Assembly: GCA_002440665.1 (NCBI GenBank)
Contig: DJUX01000005.1
Coordinates: 62,001-126,000, forward strand
Reading direction: 5' to 3'
Length of the DNA stretch: 64,000 bases
Source of the DNA: Dechloromonas sp. UBA6271
GTDB lineage: Bacteria; Pseudomonadota; Gammaproteobacteria; Burkholderiales; Rhodocyclaceae
Part shown: piece by piece, positions 38,062-47,135 of the stretch
Layout: each line of letters begins with the position of its first letter
How positions within the stretch are numbered: the stretch's first letter is position 1
Notes under the pieces: generated by a model
What the model was told of the DNA's origin: nothing
The model's database searches: none
What the model saw: only the letters and a program-made list of their open reading frames with translations
Made by a program: the position numbers and the translations under genes

Positions 38062-38679
38062 ATGAATCCGCTTCGCGTCTACGCCATCGATGGCATTGTC
38101 CCTGTCGTTGATCCCACCGCCTACGTCCATCCCAGCGCCGTGCTGATCGGTGACGTCATCATCGGCCCCGGCTGCTACGTCGGCCCCTGCGCCAGCCTGC
38201 GCGGCGACTTCGGCCGCCTGATCCTGGAAGCCGGTGCCAACCTGCAGGACACCTGCGTCATGCACGGCTTCCCCGGCACCGATACGGTGGTCGAGGAAAA
38301 CGGCCACATCGGCCACGGCGCAGTCCTGCACGGCTGCCGCATCGGCAAGAACGCACTGATCGGCATGAACGCGGTGATCATGGACAACGCGAAAATCGGC
38401 GAAGCCAGCATCGTCGCCGCCTCGGCCTTCGTCAAGGCCAGCCAGGATGTCCCGCCGCGCATGCTGGTGGCGGGCGTGCCGGCCAAGGTCATCCGCCCGC
38501 TGACGGAAGAGGAAATGCTGTGGAAGGCCGACGGCACCCGCACCTACCAGGAACTGACCCGGCGCTGCCTGGCGACGCTGGTCGAAACGACGCCGCTGAC
38601 GGCGGTCGAGGCCGGCCGCAAGCGCATCGAAATGCCGGATGTGGTCCCGCTAACTGAGCTGAAAAATCGTGGTTCCTAA
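38062..38679 (+). CDS. paaY: PaaY, hexapeptide-repeat thioesterase
   Basis: A 205-residue left-handed beta-helix protein of the gamma-carbonic anhydrase-like group: VHPSAVLIGDVIIGPGCYVGPCASLRGDFG, metal-binding His in CVMHGFPG and GHIGHGAVLHGC, and the PaaY C-terminal extension with RRCLATLVETTPL. PaaY removes CoA from dead-end 2-hydroxycyclohepta-1,4,6-triene-1-carboxyl-CoA formed from the epoxide. It stands apart from the main operon, divergent from the IclR gene. Confidence 0.92.
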   Translation: MNPLRVYAIDGIVPVVDPTAYVHPSAVLIGDVIIGPGCYVGPCASLRGDFGRLILEAGANLQDTCVMHGFPGTDTVVEENGHIGHGAVLHGCRIGKNALIGMNAVIMDNAKIGEASIVAASAFVKASQDVPPRMLVAGVPAKVIRPLTEEEMLWKADGTRTYQELTRRCLATLVETTPLTAVEAGRKRIEMPDVVPLTELKNRGS

Positions 38680-38787
38680 CTGCCGAATTTCACCTTAATC
38701 GACCTATGCAAACCCCGGATCGCCTTTCCACCTCTTGCGGCAGCCGGCGTCGTATTACATTCGGAACCCCGCAGCGCCTCCCGAGCA

Positions 38788-39486
38788 ATGGAAAAAATCA
38801 GCTTCGCCGCCGGCCATGAATACACGCTCGCCAGCGTGCAGCGCGATTTCGTCGAATGGCGGAAGGAGCGCACCCACTATGCCGTCTGGGCAATCGATGT
38901 CGATACGCCGGCCCTGCGCGCCGCCACCGCGGCCATGCGCACTCATCTCGCCGACAAGCTGCTGAACGGCTACCGGCGCCAGCCCCATGTCACCCTGCAT
39001 CTTTGCGGGTTCCCCTCCACCTCGCCAAGCTTCGATGACGACTACCCCGGCACCGAACTACAACGCCAGATCGCGGCCCTGCAAGCCGCCGGCCCGGCAC
39101 CGTTCACGCTGGAAATCGGCAGCCCGGCCAGCTTCACCTCGGCCGCCTATTTCTCGGTCGCCGATCACGCCGGCGGCATCTGGGCTACCCGCCATGCGCT
39201 GGCCGGAACGAAAACCCCCGACGACGGCTTTCCCTACACGCCACACGTCACCTGCGGGCTGTATCGGGGCGAGTTTCACCTGCCGCCGCTGCTGCAACGC
39301 ATGGCCGCCTGCCGCTCAGGGCTGCCCGTACAACTGGAGATCGAGCGCCTGAGCCTGATGACCTACGAAGCCGCGGTCATCGGCGGGCCGCTGACCAGCC
39401 TTTGCGAATTCGACCTCGCGACGCGGCAGGCCAAAATTCTCGACCAACCGCTGACGGAACGGCTGTTCGGCAAAATCCGGTTCTAG
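38788..39486 (+). CDS. 2H phosphoesterase / 2'-5' RNA ligase-like protein
   Basis: A 232-residue protein with two HxT motifs in symmetrical halves (PHVTLHL and PHVTCGL), the catalytic signature of the 2H phosphoesterase superfamily that includes the 2'-5' RNA ligase/ThpR group. Its substrate may be a cyclic phosphodiester or tRNA splicing-type end. No signal peptide. The preceding 108 bases show no strong promoter. Its stop overlaps that of the convergent ada gene through the palindrome CTAG. Confidence 0.72.
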   Translation: MEKISFAAGHEYTLASVQRDFVEWRKERTHYAVWAIDVDTPALRAATAAMRTHLADKLLNGYRRQPHVTLHLCGFPSTSPSFDDDYPGTELQRQIAALQAAGPAPFTLEIGSPASFTSAAYFSVADHAGGIWATRHALAGTKTPDDGFPYTPHVTCGLYRGEFHLPPLLQRMAACRSGLPVQLEIERLSLMTYEAAVIGGPLTSLCEFDLATRQAKILDQPLTERLFGKIRF

Positions 39487-40568
39487 CCCTGCGCCTCGCG
39501 TTCGAGCAAGGCGCGCTTGCGCTCGACACCCCAGCGATAGCCCGCCAGTCCGCCGTCGTTGCGCACCACGCGGTGGCAGGGAATCGCCACCGCCAACGCA
39601 TTGGCGGCACAGGCGCCGGCCACGGCACGAACCGCCTGCGGCGCACCAATGCGCCTGGCGATTTCGCTGTAGCTGGCCGTGGCGCCGGCGGGAATCTCGC
39701 GCAAGGCCTGCCAGACCCGCTGCTGGAAGGCGGTGCCGCGCACATCGAGCGGCAGGTCCAGCCCCCGCCCTGGCGCCTCGACGAAACCCACCACCTGTGC
39801 AACGAGCTGCTCGAAGCCTGCATCGCCGCCGATCAGTTCGGCGCGTGGAAAGCGATCCTGCAGGTCGCGCACCAGCGCATCGGGATCGTCACCCATGAGA
39901 ATGGCGCAGACACCCCGCTCGCTGGCAGCGACCAGGATGTCACCGAGCGAGCATTCGCCAACCGCAAAGCGGATTTCCATGCCGGCGCCGCCGGCGCGAT
40001 AGCGGGTCGGTGTCATGCCCAGCAGCCGGTTCGACTGTTCATAAAAACGGCTGCCGGTGTTGTAGCCGGCACCGTAGATCGCCTCGGTGACCGTGGTGCT
40101 ACGCGCCAGTTCGGCCCTGACCCGCCCTGCCCGCCGGGCAGATGCATATTCCCTGGGTGTCAGGCCGGTCACCGTCTTGAAGACGCGGTGCAGGTGGTAA
40201 GTGCTGAGGCCGGCATAGTCCGCCAGTTCCTGCAGGCTGGGCGCGCGCTCGGCACTCTCGATCAGCCGGCACAGGTCGGCGACCAAGGCCGCCTGGCGTT
40301 CGGCCAGCGCCGGCCGGTCGGGCTGGCAGCGCCGGCAGGGACGAAAGCCGGCCTGCTCGGCTTCCGCCGCTGTCGCATGGAAAGCGACGTTTTCCGGGCG
40401 CGGCGTGCGCGCCGCGCAGGATGGCCGGCAATACACCCCGGTCGTGGCGACCGAGTAGAAGAATTTGCCGTCCGCTGCCGGGTCGCGAGCCAGCACAGCG
40501 GCCCAGCGGAGATCGCCGACGGTCGCCGCGGCGCGCATCGCGCTCTTTGCAGTCATCTTTCGCGCCAT
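39483..40568 (-). CDS. ada: Bifunctional DNA repair protein and regulator Ada
   Basis: The product is 361 residues with the complete Ada layout: an N-terminal zinc domain with C47, C51, C78 and C81 (one of which accepts methyl from phosphotriesters), an AraC-type helix-turn-helix (about 95-185) and a C-terminal O6-methylguanine methyltransferase domain with the active-site PCHR motif. Once methylated it activates its own regulon. The ATG at 40566-40568 has AGGTGA upstream and gives the shortest extension before the zinc domain. Stops overlap the 2H phosphoesterase gene. Confidence 0.93.
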   Translation of the reverse strand: MARKMTAKSAMRAAATVGDLRWAAVLARDPAADGKFFYSVATTGVYCRPSCAARTPRPENVAFHATAAEAEQAGFRPCRRCQPDRPALAERQAALVADLCRLIESAERAPSLQELADYAGLSTYHLHRVFKTVTGLTPREYASARRAGRVRAELARSTTVTEAIYGAGYNTGSRFYEQSNRLLGMTPTRYRAGGAGMEIRFAVGECSLGDILVAASERGVCAILMGDDPDALVRDLQDRFPRAELIGGDAGFEQLVAQVVGFVEAPGRGLDLPLDVRGTAFQQRVWQALREIPAGATASYSEIARRIGAPQAVRAVAGACAANALAVAIPCHRVVRNDGGLAGYRWGVERKRALLEREAQG

Positions 40569-40659
40569 TCTTTCACCTGTTCCGGAAGCCATGGCTGCAA
40601 TCTACCGCCATGCCAGCGCCGGCGCACTCCGGATCCTGCTTTTGAATTCGCCCACGCCT

Positions 40660-42003
40660 CTACCGCGGCATGTCGATGCCCTTGAGCTTGCGGTACATGT
40701 CGACGGCGTAGGAATCGGTCATCCCGGCGACGAAATCGGCGACCTGCAGCAGGCGCCAATAAGGGTCGGGATCGGGCTGGCCGCCATGGCCGAGGAACTG
40801 GGCCGGCAGCAGCTTGAGCAGCATGGTTTCGCGGGTAGTCAGCCGCGCCTGCCCGGCACCGGCCTCGACAGCATTGGCGAAGAGCGAGAGCAGGCCGCCG
40901 AGCACCTCGAAGCCGGCGGTTTCGATTTCCAGCGCCGGGCGGGCGTTGTAGATGGTTTCCTTGGCCAGCCGCAGGATGGCCTGCAGGGGAACGGCGACCG
41001 GCGACTGTTCGAGCAGTTCGTCGTCGAATTCCCCCTTGAGGATGGCGTCCTCGTTTTCCAGAAAGACCGCTGCGGCGCTTTCGAGCAGGCGGCCGATGGC
41101 CTTGGCGCGCAGATATTCGAGACGCTCCTTGGGGTCTTGCAGGCGCTCGAGGCGGCGGCCGCTGATGGCATTGCCGGCGAGGTCGGCGAGCAGGCACTCG
41201 GCATCCTTGTAGGGCACGAAGCCAAGACGGGCGGCATCTTCGAGATCGACGATCAGGTAGCAGGTGTCGTCGGCCACCTCGACCAGGAAGGCCAGCGGAT
41301 GGCGGCGCCAGGCGGCACCCGGAATTCGCTCGACCAGGCCGGTCGACCGCGCCACCCGCTGAAAGGCCTCGGCATCCTGCTGGAAGAAGCCGAATTTCTT
41401 GCCGCTCTTGCCGTCGAGTTCCGCCGCGATATGCGAGGGCCGCGGATATTTGGTAAACGTCGCCAGCACCGCGCTGGTCAGTTGCAGCCCCGGGTTGGCC
41501 GGATTCTGCAGCCGGGTGAGAATGCGGAAGCCTTGGGCGTTGCCTTCGTAACGCTCGAAGTCGGCGCGCTGCGCTGGGGTAAACGGATGCCGGTCGAGCA
41601 GGCCGGAGTTGCGGAACCACTCGCGGATGGCATCCTCACCGGCATGGCCGAAGGGCGGGTTGCCGATGTCGTGCGCCAGGCAAGCCGCCGCGACGATGGC
41701 GCCGAAATCGCCCGATTCGACGTCGCGCAGCCCATGCCGGGCAATGATCTCGCGGCCGACGACGGCGCCCAGCGAGCGGCCGACGCAACTCGCCTCCAGG
41801 CTGTGCGTCAGGCGGGTGCGCACGTAATCGCTTTTCGAGAGCGGAAAGACCTGCGTCTTGTCCTTCATGCGCCGGAAGGCGGAGGTGAAGACAATGCGGT
41901 CGTAGTCCTGCTGGAATGCCGTGCGCTCGGGCGTTCCCGGCACCTTGCCGGCGCCCGGCCGGTCGGCGGAGAGCAGTTTCTCCCAGATTTTTCGATTGCC
42001 CAT
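40660..42003 (-). CDS. dgt: Deoxyguanosinetriphosphate triphosphohydrolase-like protein
   Basis: A 447-residue HD-domain phosphohydrolase: RTRLTHSLEASCVGR, then the HD pair in ACLAHDIGNPPFGHAGE, and the family segments FRRMKDKTQVFPL and LVEVADDTCYLIVDLEDA. It hydrolyses dNTPs to nucleosides and triphosphate. The ATG at 42001-42003 begins with the family-like MGNRKIWEKLLS; the longer frame to 42111 overlaps the next gene. Confidence 0.9.
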   Translation of the reverse strand: MGNRKIWEKLLSADRPGAGKVPGTPERTAFQQDYDRIVFTSAFRRMKDKTQVFPLSKSDYVRTRLTHSLEASCVGRSLGAVVGREIIARHGLRDVESGDFGAIVAAACLAHDIGNPPFGHAGEDAIREWFRNSGLLDRHPFTPAQRADFERYEGNAQGFRILTRLQNPANPGLQLTSAVLATFTKYPRPSHIAAELDGKSGKKFGFFQQDAEAFQRVARSTGLVERIPGAAWRRHPLAFLVEVADDTCYLIVDLEDAARLGFVPYKDAECLLADLAGNAISGRRLERLQDPKERLEYLRAKAIGRLLESAAAVFLENEDAILKGEFDDELLEQSPVAVPLQAILRLAKETIYNARPALEIETAGFEVLGGLLSLFANAVEAGAGQARLTTRETMLLKLLPAQFLGHGGQPDPDPYWRLLQVADFVAGMTDSYAVDMYRKLKGIDMPR

Positions 42004-42038
42004 GTGGTTCCGGATTGGCGACGTGATGGGCTGCGAGT

Positions 42039-42449
42039 TTACTCCGCTTCGATCAGCGCACGCACATGGTCGGGCAAGGGCACCGACTTGCCGGTCTGGG
42101 TATCCATCCACACCATCTTGGCCGCGCCTTCGGCATAGATGCGGTCATCACCGACGATGCGCATTTCGACATAGGTCGGGACACTGGAGCGACCCGCATG
42201 GCCGGCATAGGTACGCACCTCGACCGTGCCCGGATAATTCATCGGCATCAGGAAAGTGCAGCTGGCATTGACGATGACCGGGCCGGCCCCGCCGGGGCGA
42301 ACCGGCACATTCATGCCCTCGCTCCACTCGACGCGAGCCTGCTCCATGAAGCGGAAATAAACGGTATTGTTGACATGTCCGTAGGCATCCACGTCGCCCC
42401 AGCGGATGGCCATCTGCGTGACGTGGACGAGTTTCTTCCTGTGTTCCAT
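42039..42449 (-). CDS. Acyl-CoA thioesterase (4HBT family)
   Basis: A 136-residue hotdog thioesterase of the 4-hydroxybenzoyl-CoA thioesterase/FadM type: IRWGDVDAYGHVNNTVYFRFMEQARVEW, where the Asp in DVDAYGHVNN is the catalytic position. Substrate unknown; a fatty acyl-CoA is likely. It is divergent from the ETF-ubiquinone oxidoreductase gene, with 89 bases between them that contain the near-palindrome ATACTGTACCGTAT. Confidence 0.85.
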   Translation of the reverse strand: MEHRKKLVHVTQMAIRWGDVDAYGHVNNTVYFRFMEQARVEWSEGMNVPVRPGGAGPVIVNASCTFLMPMNYPGTVEVRTYAGHAGRSSVPTYVEMRIVGDDRIYAEGAAKMVWMDTQTGKSVPLPDHVRALIEAE

Positions 42450-42538
42450 GAGACCACTCTTTTCGGGGGGTTGCTGAATAGGTTTCCATACTGTACCGTA
42501 TTGTCAACAGCGTCACAAATAAATCAAGAGGAGACATC

Positions 42539-44185
42539 ATGGAACGCGAAGCAATGGAATTTGACGTCGTCATCGTCGGTGGCGGCCCGGCCGGCCTGGC
42601 ATCGGCGATTCGCCTGAAGCAACTGGCGGCAGAAAAAGGCGCGGACCTCGCCGTCTGCCTGATCGAGAAAGGCGCCGAAATCGGTGCCCATATCCTGTCC
42701 GGCGCCGTCATGGACCCGCGCGCCCTGACTGAACTGCTGCCCAACTGGAAAGAAGACGGCGCCCCGCTCAATGCGCCGGTTTCCGAAGACCGCTTCTTCA
42801 TCCTTTCCGAAGACGGCGCCACCAAGATACCCAACAGCCTGCTGCCCAAGTGCTTCCACAACGAGGGCAACTACGTCATCTCGCTCGGCAACGTCTGCCG
42901 CTGGCTGGGCGAGCAGGCCGAAGCGCTCGGCGTCGAGATCTACCCCGGCTTTGCCGGTGCCGAGGTACTGTTCGACGAGAACGGCGCCGTCAAGGGCGTC
43001 GCCACCGGCGACATGGGCCGCCTGCACGATGGCTCGGAAGGACCGAATTTCCAGCTCGGGATGGAACTGCATGGCAAATACACCTTCTTCGCCGAAGGCT
43101 GCCGCGGCCATCTCGGCAAGCAGCTGATGGCGCAGTTCAACCTGAACGACGGCGCCGATCCGCAAACCTACGGCATCGGCCTCAAGGAACTCTGGGAAAT
43201 CCCGCCGGAAAGCCACCAGCTCGGCCTCGTCGTCCATAGCGGCGGCTGGCCGATGGCTTCCGATACCTACGGCGGCGGCTTTCTCTATCATCTGGAAAAC
43301 AATCAGGTCGCCGTTGGCTTCGTCGTCGGCCTCGGCTACAGCAACCCGCACCTCGCCCCGTTCGAGGAATTCCAGCGCTTCAAGACGCACCCGGAAATCC
43401 GCAAGTTCCTCGAAGGTGGCAAGCGCATCGCCTATGGCGCCCGCGCACTGACTGCCGGTGGCATCCAGTCGCTGCCCAAGCTGGTTTTCCCCGGCGGCGT
43501 GCTGGTTGGCGACGATGCCGGCTTTCTCAACGCGGCGCGCATCAAGGGCTCGCACTGCGCGATCAAGAGCGGCATGCTGGCCGCCGAAGCCTGTTTCGAC
43601 GCGCTGGGCGGCGAACGCCAGCGCGACGAGTTGGCAGCCTATCCGGAAGCGTTCAGGAACAGCTGGCTGTATGAAGAACTGCATCAGACCCGCAACTTCA
43701 AGCCGTGGATGAACAAGGGCCTGAAACTGGGCTCGATCATGTTCGGCATCGACCAGATCGTCTTCGGCGGCAAGGCGCCGTGGACCCTGCACAACAGGAA
43801 AGCCGACCACGACAAGCTCAAGCTGGCAGCCGAATGTTCGCCGATCGTCTACCCGAAGCCGGATGGCGTGTTAACCTTCGACCGCCTGTCGTCGGTCTTC
43901 CTGTCCAGCACCAATCACGAGGAAGACCAGCCCTGCCATCTGCAGTTGAAGGATGCGGCGGTGCCGATCACCGTCAATCTGGCCAGGTACGATGCGCCGG
44001 AGCAGCGTTTCTGCCCGGCCGGCGTCTATGAGATCCTGCGCGATGAACAGGGCAACAACCCGCGCCTGCAGATCAACGCGCAGAACTGCGTGCATTGCAA
44101 GACCTGCGACATCAAGGATCCGACCCAGAATATCAACTGGGTGACACCCCAGGGCGGCGAAGGGCCGACCTATCCGAACATGTGA
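42539..44185 (+). CDS. Electron-transfer flavoprotein-ubiquinone oxidoreductase
   Basis: A 548-residue flavoprotein: FAD motif VVIVGGGPAGLASAIRL, the ETF-QO middle region GGGFLYHLENNQVAVGFVVGLGYSNPHL, membrane-associated KLVFPGGVLVGDDAGFLN, and a C-terminal [4Fe-4S] ferredoxin-like domain with CVHCKTCDIKDP. It feeds electrons from acyl-CoA dehydrogenases via ETF to the quinone pool, so it serves fatty and aromatic acid oxidation. AGAGGAG precedes the ATG. etfAB are not in the window. Confidence 0.95.
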   Translation: MEREAMEFDVVIVGGGPAGLASAIRLKQLAAEKGADLAVCLIEKGAEIGAHILSGAVMDPRALTELLPNWKEDGAPLNAPVSEDRFFILSEDGATKIPNSLLPKCFHNEGNYVISLGNVCRWLGEQAEALGVEIYPGFAGAEVLFDENGAVKGVATGDMGRLHDGSEGPNFQLGMELHGKYTFFAEGCRGHLGKQLMAQFNLNDGADPQTYGIGLKELWEIPPESHQLGLVVHSGGWPMASDTYGGGFLYHLENNQVAVGFVVGLGYSNPHLAPFEEFQRFKTHPEIRKFLEGGKRIAYGARALTAGGIQSLPKLVFPGGVLVGDDAGFLNAARIKGSHCAIKSGMLAAEACFDALGGERQRDELAAYPEAFRNSWLYEELHQTRNFKPWMNKGLKLGSIMFGIDQIVFGGKAPWTLHNRKADHDKLKLAAECSPIVYPKPDGVLTFDRLSSVFLSSTNHEEDQPCHLQLKDAAVPITVNLARYDAPEQRFCPAGVYEILRDEQGNNPRLQINAQNCVHCKTCDIKDPTQNINWVTPQGGEGPTYPNM

Positions 44186-44228
44186 TGCTTTATAATCGGC
44201 GGGCTAAACCCTCCAGGGAGAACATCAA

Positions 44229-45026
44229 ATGGGCTTTCTCGCCGACAAGAAGATTCTGATCACCGGGCTGCTGTCCAAGCATTCCATCGCCTACGGCATC
44301 GCCAAGGCCTGCCACCGCGAAGGCGCGCAGCTGGCCTTCACCTACCAGTCCGAGCGCTTCGAGGACCGGATCAAGAAGTTCGCTGCCGAATTCGGCAGCG
44401 ACATCACCATTCCGCTCGATGTCAGCAGCGACGAGCAGATCGACAACCTGTTCGCCGAACTCGGCAAGCGCTGGGACGGCCTCGACGGCCTGGTGCATTC
44501 CATCGCCTACGCGCCAACCGAGGCCATCGAGGGCGATTTCCTGAACGGCATTTCGCGCGACGCCTTTCGCATCGCCCATGATATTTCGTCGTACAGTTAC
44601 GCCGCGCTGGCCAAGGGAGCACGCCCGCTGATGCAAGGCCGCAAGGCTTCCCTGCTCGCCCTCTCCTACCTCGGCGCCGAGCGCACCATGCCCAACTACA
44701 ACACCATGGGCCTGGCCAAGGCCAGCCTCGAAGCGGCGACCCGCTACCTGGCCTTCTGCCTTGGCCCCGAAGGCATTCGCGCCAACGCCATCTCGGCCGG
44801 CCCGATCAAGACCCTGGCCGCCTCCGGCATCGGCAACTTCGGCAAGCTGCTCGCCTACAACTCGCACAATGCCCCGTTGCGCCGCAACGTGACCATCGAC
44901 GAAGTCGGCAACGCCGCCGCCTTCATGCTCTCCGATCTGGCCAGCGGCATCACCGGCGAAATCATGTACGTCGATGGCGGCATGAACACCACGGCACTGG
45001 GCAACGCGGACCCGCTGCCCGCCTGA
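44229..45026 (+). CDS. fabI: Enoyl-ACP reductase (NADH) FabI
   Basis: A 265-residue short-chain dehydrogenase with the FabI opening KKILITGLLSKHSIAYGIAKA and the catalytic YxxxxxxK pattern in NYNTMGLAKASLEAATRYLA. The second conserved Tyr lies in SYSYAALAKGA. It makes the last reduction in each round of fatty acid elongation. A terminator follows 40 bases after the stop. Confidence 0.95.
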   Translation: MGFLADKKILITGLLSKHSIAYGIAKACHREGAQLAFTYQSERFEDRIKKFAAEFGSDITIPLDVSSDEQIDNLFAELGKRWDGLDGLVHSIAYAPTEAIEGDFLNGISRDAFRIAHDISSYSYAALAKGARPLMQGRKASLLALSYLGAERTMPNYNTMGLAKASLEAATRYLAFCLGPEGIRANAISAGPIKTLAASGIGNFGKLLAYNSHNAPLRRNVTIDEVGNAAAFMLSDLASGITGEIMYVDGGMNTTALGNADPLPA

Positions 45027-45034
45027 TCGACTGC

Positions 45035-45059
45035 TGCGGTCGACCCGCAAAAAGGCACG
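45035..45059 (+). repeat. Copy of the TGCGGTCGAC repeat after fabI
   Basis: TGCGGTCGAC (45035-45044) eight bases after the fabI stop, followed by CCGCAAAAAGGCACG. The fabI terminator begins directly downstream. Confidence 0.6.
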
Positions 45060-45066
45060 AAAATGA

Positions 45067-45105
45067 AAAACGCCGACCGGCATAACCGGTCGGCGTTTTG
45101 TTTTT
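45067..45105. terminator. Bidirectional terminator between fabI and ppiD
   Basis: AAAACGCCGACCGG (45067-45080) pairs perfectly with CCGGTCGGCGTTTT (45086-45099) around CATAA. T-runs follow on the plus strand and on the minus strand. Confidence 0.9.
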
Positions 45106-45138
45106 GGTACTGTGCGGGAGGCTGTCGCCAGCCCCGCC

Positions 45139-47025
45139 TTATTTTTCCTTGGCTTCCAGCGCCGCCTTGTTGATTTCGACCTTGTAGCGGCTGCGCAATG
45201 CAGCGAGGTAGCTCTGCACCTCTTCCTGCATTTCCAGGTTGGCCAACTGGCCAAGCATCGCCTGCTTGCGGGCCTCATCGAGCGCCTCGCCGGCCTCCAC
45301 CTTGTTCAGGCGGAACAGGGCGAAGCCGTTGCCCGGCAATTCGACACCGGCAAACGCCGGCAGCTTGGCGGTTTCCATGCCGAAGACGGTCGGCACGGCA
45401 GTCTGCGGGAGCGCTGCGTGATCGAGGCGGGAAACCCGCTTGACTGCGCCCCAGGCGAGCTTGTCTTCACCCTTCCTGAGCGCTTCCAGCCGCGCCTCGC
45501 CATCCTTGCGCGCCTGCGCCTGGGCTTCCTGGCGCTTGAGCATTGTCTCGATGGCCACCTTGACGCTTTCGAAGGGCTGCAGCGTCGCCGGCTTGTAGTC
45601 GAGGATACGCGCCGCGACCAGCGTGTTCGGCCCGATTTCGACGGCTTCGGTATTGCGCCGGTTCTTGACCGAGTCCTCGGAGAACAGTGCCGCCAGCAGC
45701 TTTTCGTTGGCCAGCGGGCCGCTCGCCGGGTTGGCCTGACGCCCCAGCCAGTCGGACTGCTTGATCGTCAGGCTGAACTTTTCCGCCGCCGGCTTCAGGC
45801 TGTCGGACTGCTCATAGACGATATTGCTGAAGGCTTCCGCCGCTTCGGCGAACTTGCGTGATGCCGCAGCCTTCTTCAGCTCGGCCTCGATTTCGCCCCT
45901 GACCTCGGCAAACGGCTTTTCCTTGGCGGCGTGAATGCCGGTCAGCTTGATGATGTGGAAGCCGAAATCGGATTCGACGATGCCGGAAATCTCGCCGTCC
46001 TTGAGCGCGAAGGTCGCGTCCTCGAACGGCTTGACCATCATGCCGCGTCCGAAGAAGCCGAGGTCGCCGCCCTTGGCCGCGGAACCCGGATCGTCTGAAT
46101 TTTTCCTGGCCAAGTCGGCGAAGACAGCCGGGGTTTTCCGAATTTCCTTCAGCAGCTCTTCCGCCCTGGCTTTGGCCTTGTCTTTGCCAATTTTTTCCGA
46201 GGCGATCAGGATATGGCTGGCGCGCCGCTCTTCCGGCTGCTGGAAACGTTCCTTGTGGCCGTCGAACCAGGCCTTGACCTCGGCTTCACTGACCGTCAGC
46301 TGGGCGCCGATGGTTTCCATCGACAGCACGACGAATTCGGCCCTGGCCTGCTCCGGCATCGCGAACTGCTTGCTGTTCTCGTCGTAGAACTTCTTCGCCG
46401 CGCCATCGACCAGCTTGACCTTGTCGAGGAAGGCGTCGAGGCCGATGCGGTATTCCTGGACGTCGCGCTTTTCGGTCTGCATGGCCAGGATGCGGTCGCT
46501 GACCGTGCGCGCCATCAGGCCGGACTGGCCGACGGCGGTGGCCAGTTGCTGCAGGGTCAGATCCTGGCGCAGGCGGGCCTCGAAGCCGGCCGGCGTCATG
46601 CCTTGGGCCTTCAGTGCCACCTCGTAGCGTTCCGGCGAGAACTTGCCGTCAATCTTGAAGGCGTCAATCCCGCCGATGGTGCGGCGAATCGCCTCGTCGC
46701 TGGCGAAAAGCTTGCGCTTGCCGGCTTCCAGGGTCAGCAACTGCTGGTCGACGAGGTCGTCGAGAATCGCCTGGCGCGCTTGCGGCATATCCAGCATCTT
46801 GGGATCGAACTGCCCGCCCATCTGCGCCCGCAGACGTTCCTGCTGCTCGCGCAGCGCCTGCTGGAACTGCTGCTGGGTGATCTTGGCGTCGCCAATCCTG
46901 GCCACATCGTCGCCGGTACCGACGCTGCGCACGTAGGATTCGACACCGAAGAAGGCGAATGGCAGCGTAATCAGTGCGAGAAAGACCTGGACGATCCTTT
47001 TATTGTTGCGAACTGCATCAAACAT
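45139..47025 (-). CDS. ppiD: Periplasmic chaperone/peptidyl-prolyl isomerase PpiD
   Basis: The product is 628 residues: one N-terminal membrane helix (about residues 12-29), a SurA_N_3-type chaperone domain, and a parvulin PpiC domain around 265-365 (ERRASHILIAS, GGDLGFFGRGMMVKPFEDATFAL, ESDFGFHIIKL). A long C-terminal helical region follows. It helps newly exported outer membrane proteins fold near the translocon. Length matches the usual 620-640. Confidence 0.93.
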   Translation of the reverse strand: MFDAVRNNKRIVQVFLALITLPFAFFGVESYVRSVGTGDDVARIGDAKITQQQFQQALREQQERLRAQMGGQFDPKMLDMPQARQAILDDLVDQQLLTLEAGKRKLFASDEAIRRTIGGIDAFKIDGKFSPERYEVALKAQGMTPAGFEARLRQDLTLQQLATAVGQSGLMARTVSDRILAMQTEKRDVQEYRIGLDAFLDKVKLVDGAAKKFYDENSKQFAMPEQARAEFVVLSMETIGAQLTVSEAEVKAWFDGHKERFQQPEERRASHILIASEKIGKDKAKARAEELLKEIRKTPAVFADLARKNSDDPGSAAKGGDLGFFGRGMMVKPFEDATFALKDGEISGIVESDFGFHIIKLTGIHAAKEKPFAEVRGEIEAELKKAAASRKFAEAAEAFSNIVYEQSDSLKPAAEKFSLTIKQSDWLGRQANPASGPLANEKLLAALFSEDSVKNRRNTEAVEIGPNTLVAARILDYKPATLQPFESVKVAIETMLKRQEAQAQARKDGEARLEALRKGEDKLAWGAVKRVSRLDHAALPQTAVPTVFGMETAKLPAFAGVELPGNGFALFRLNKVEAGEALDEARKQAMLGQLANLEMQEEVQSYLAALRSRYKVEINKAALEAKEK

Positions 47026-47052
47026 GAGATGAACAACCCTTCAGATACGTTC

Positions 47053-47080
47053 AAAACGGCGAACGCGGGTTCGCCAAAAA
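47053..47080 (-). terminator. Probable terminator after the MocR-type gene
   Basis: GGCGAAC (47058-47064) pairs with GTTCGCC (47069-47075). On the minus strand the hairpin is followed by GTTTTG. It lies between the MocR stop and the ppiD start, both on the minus strand. Confidence 0.5.
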
Positions 47081-47135
47081 CGCTAATGATACCGTAGTTT
47101 CGCTGCCCCATATTTGATCGAGGCAGCATCACGAG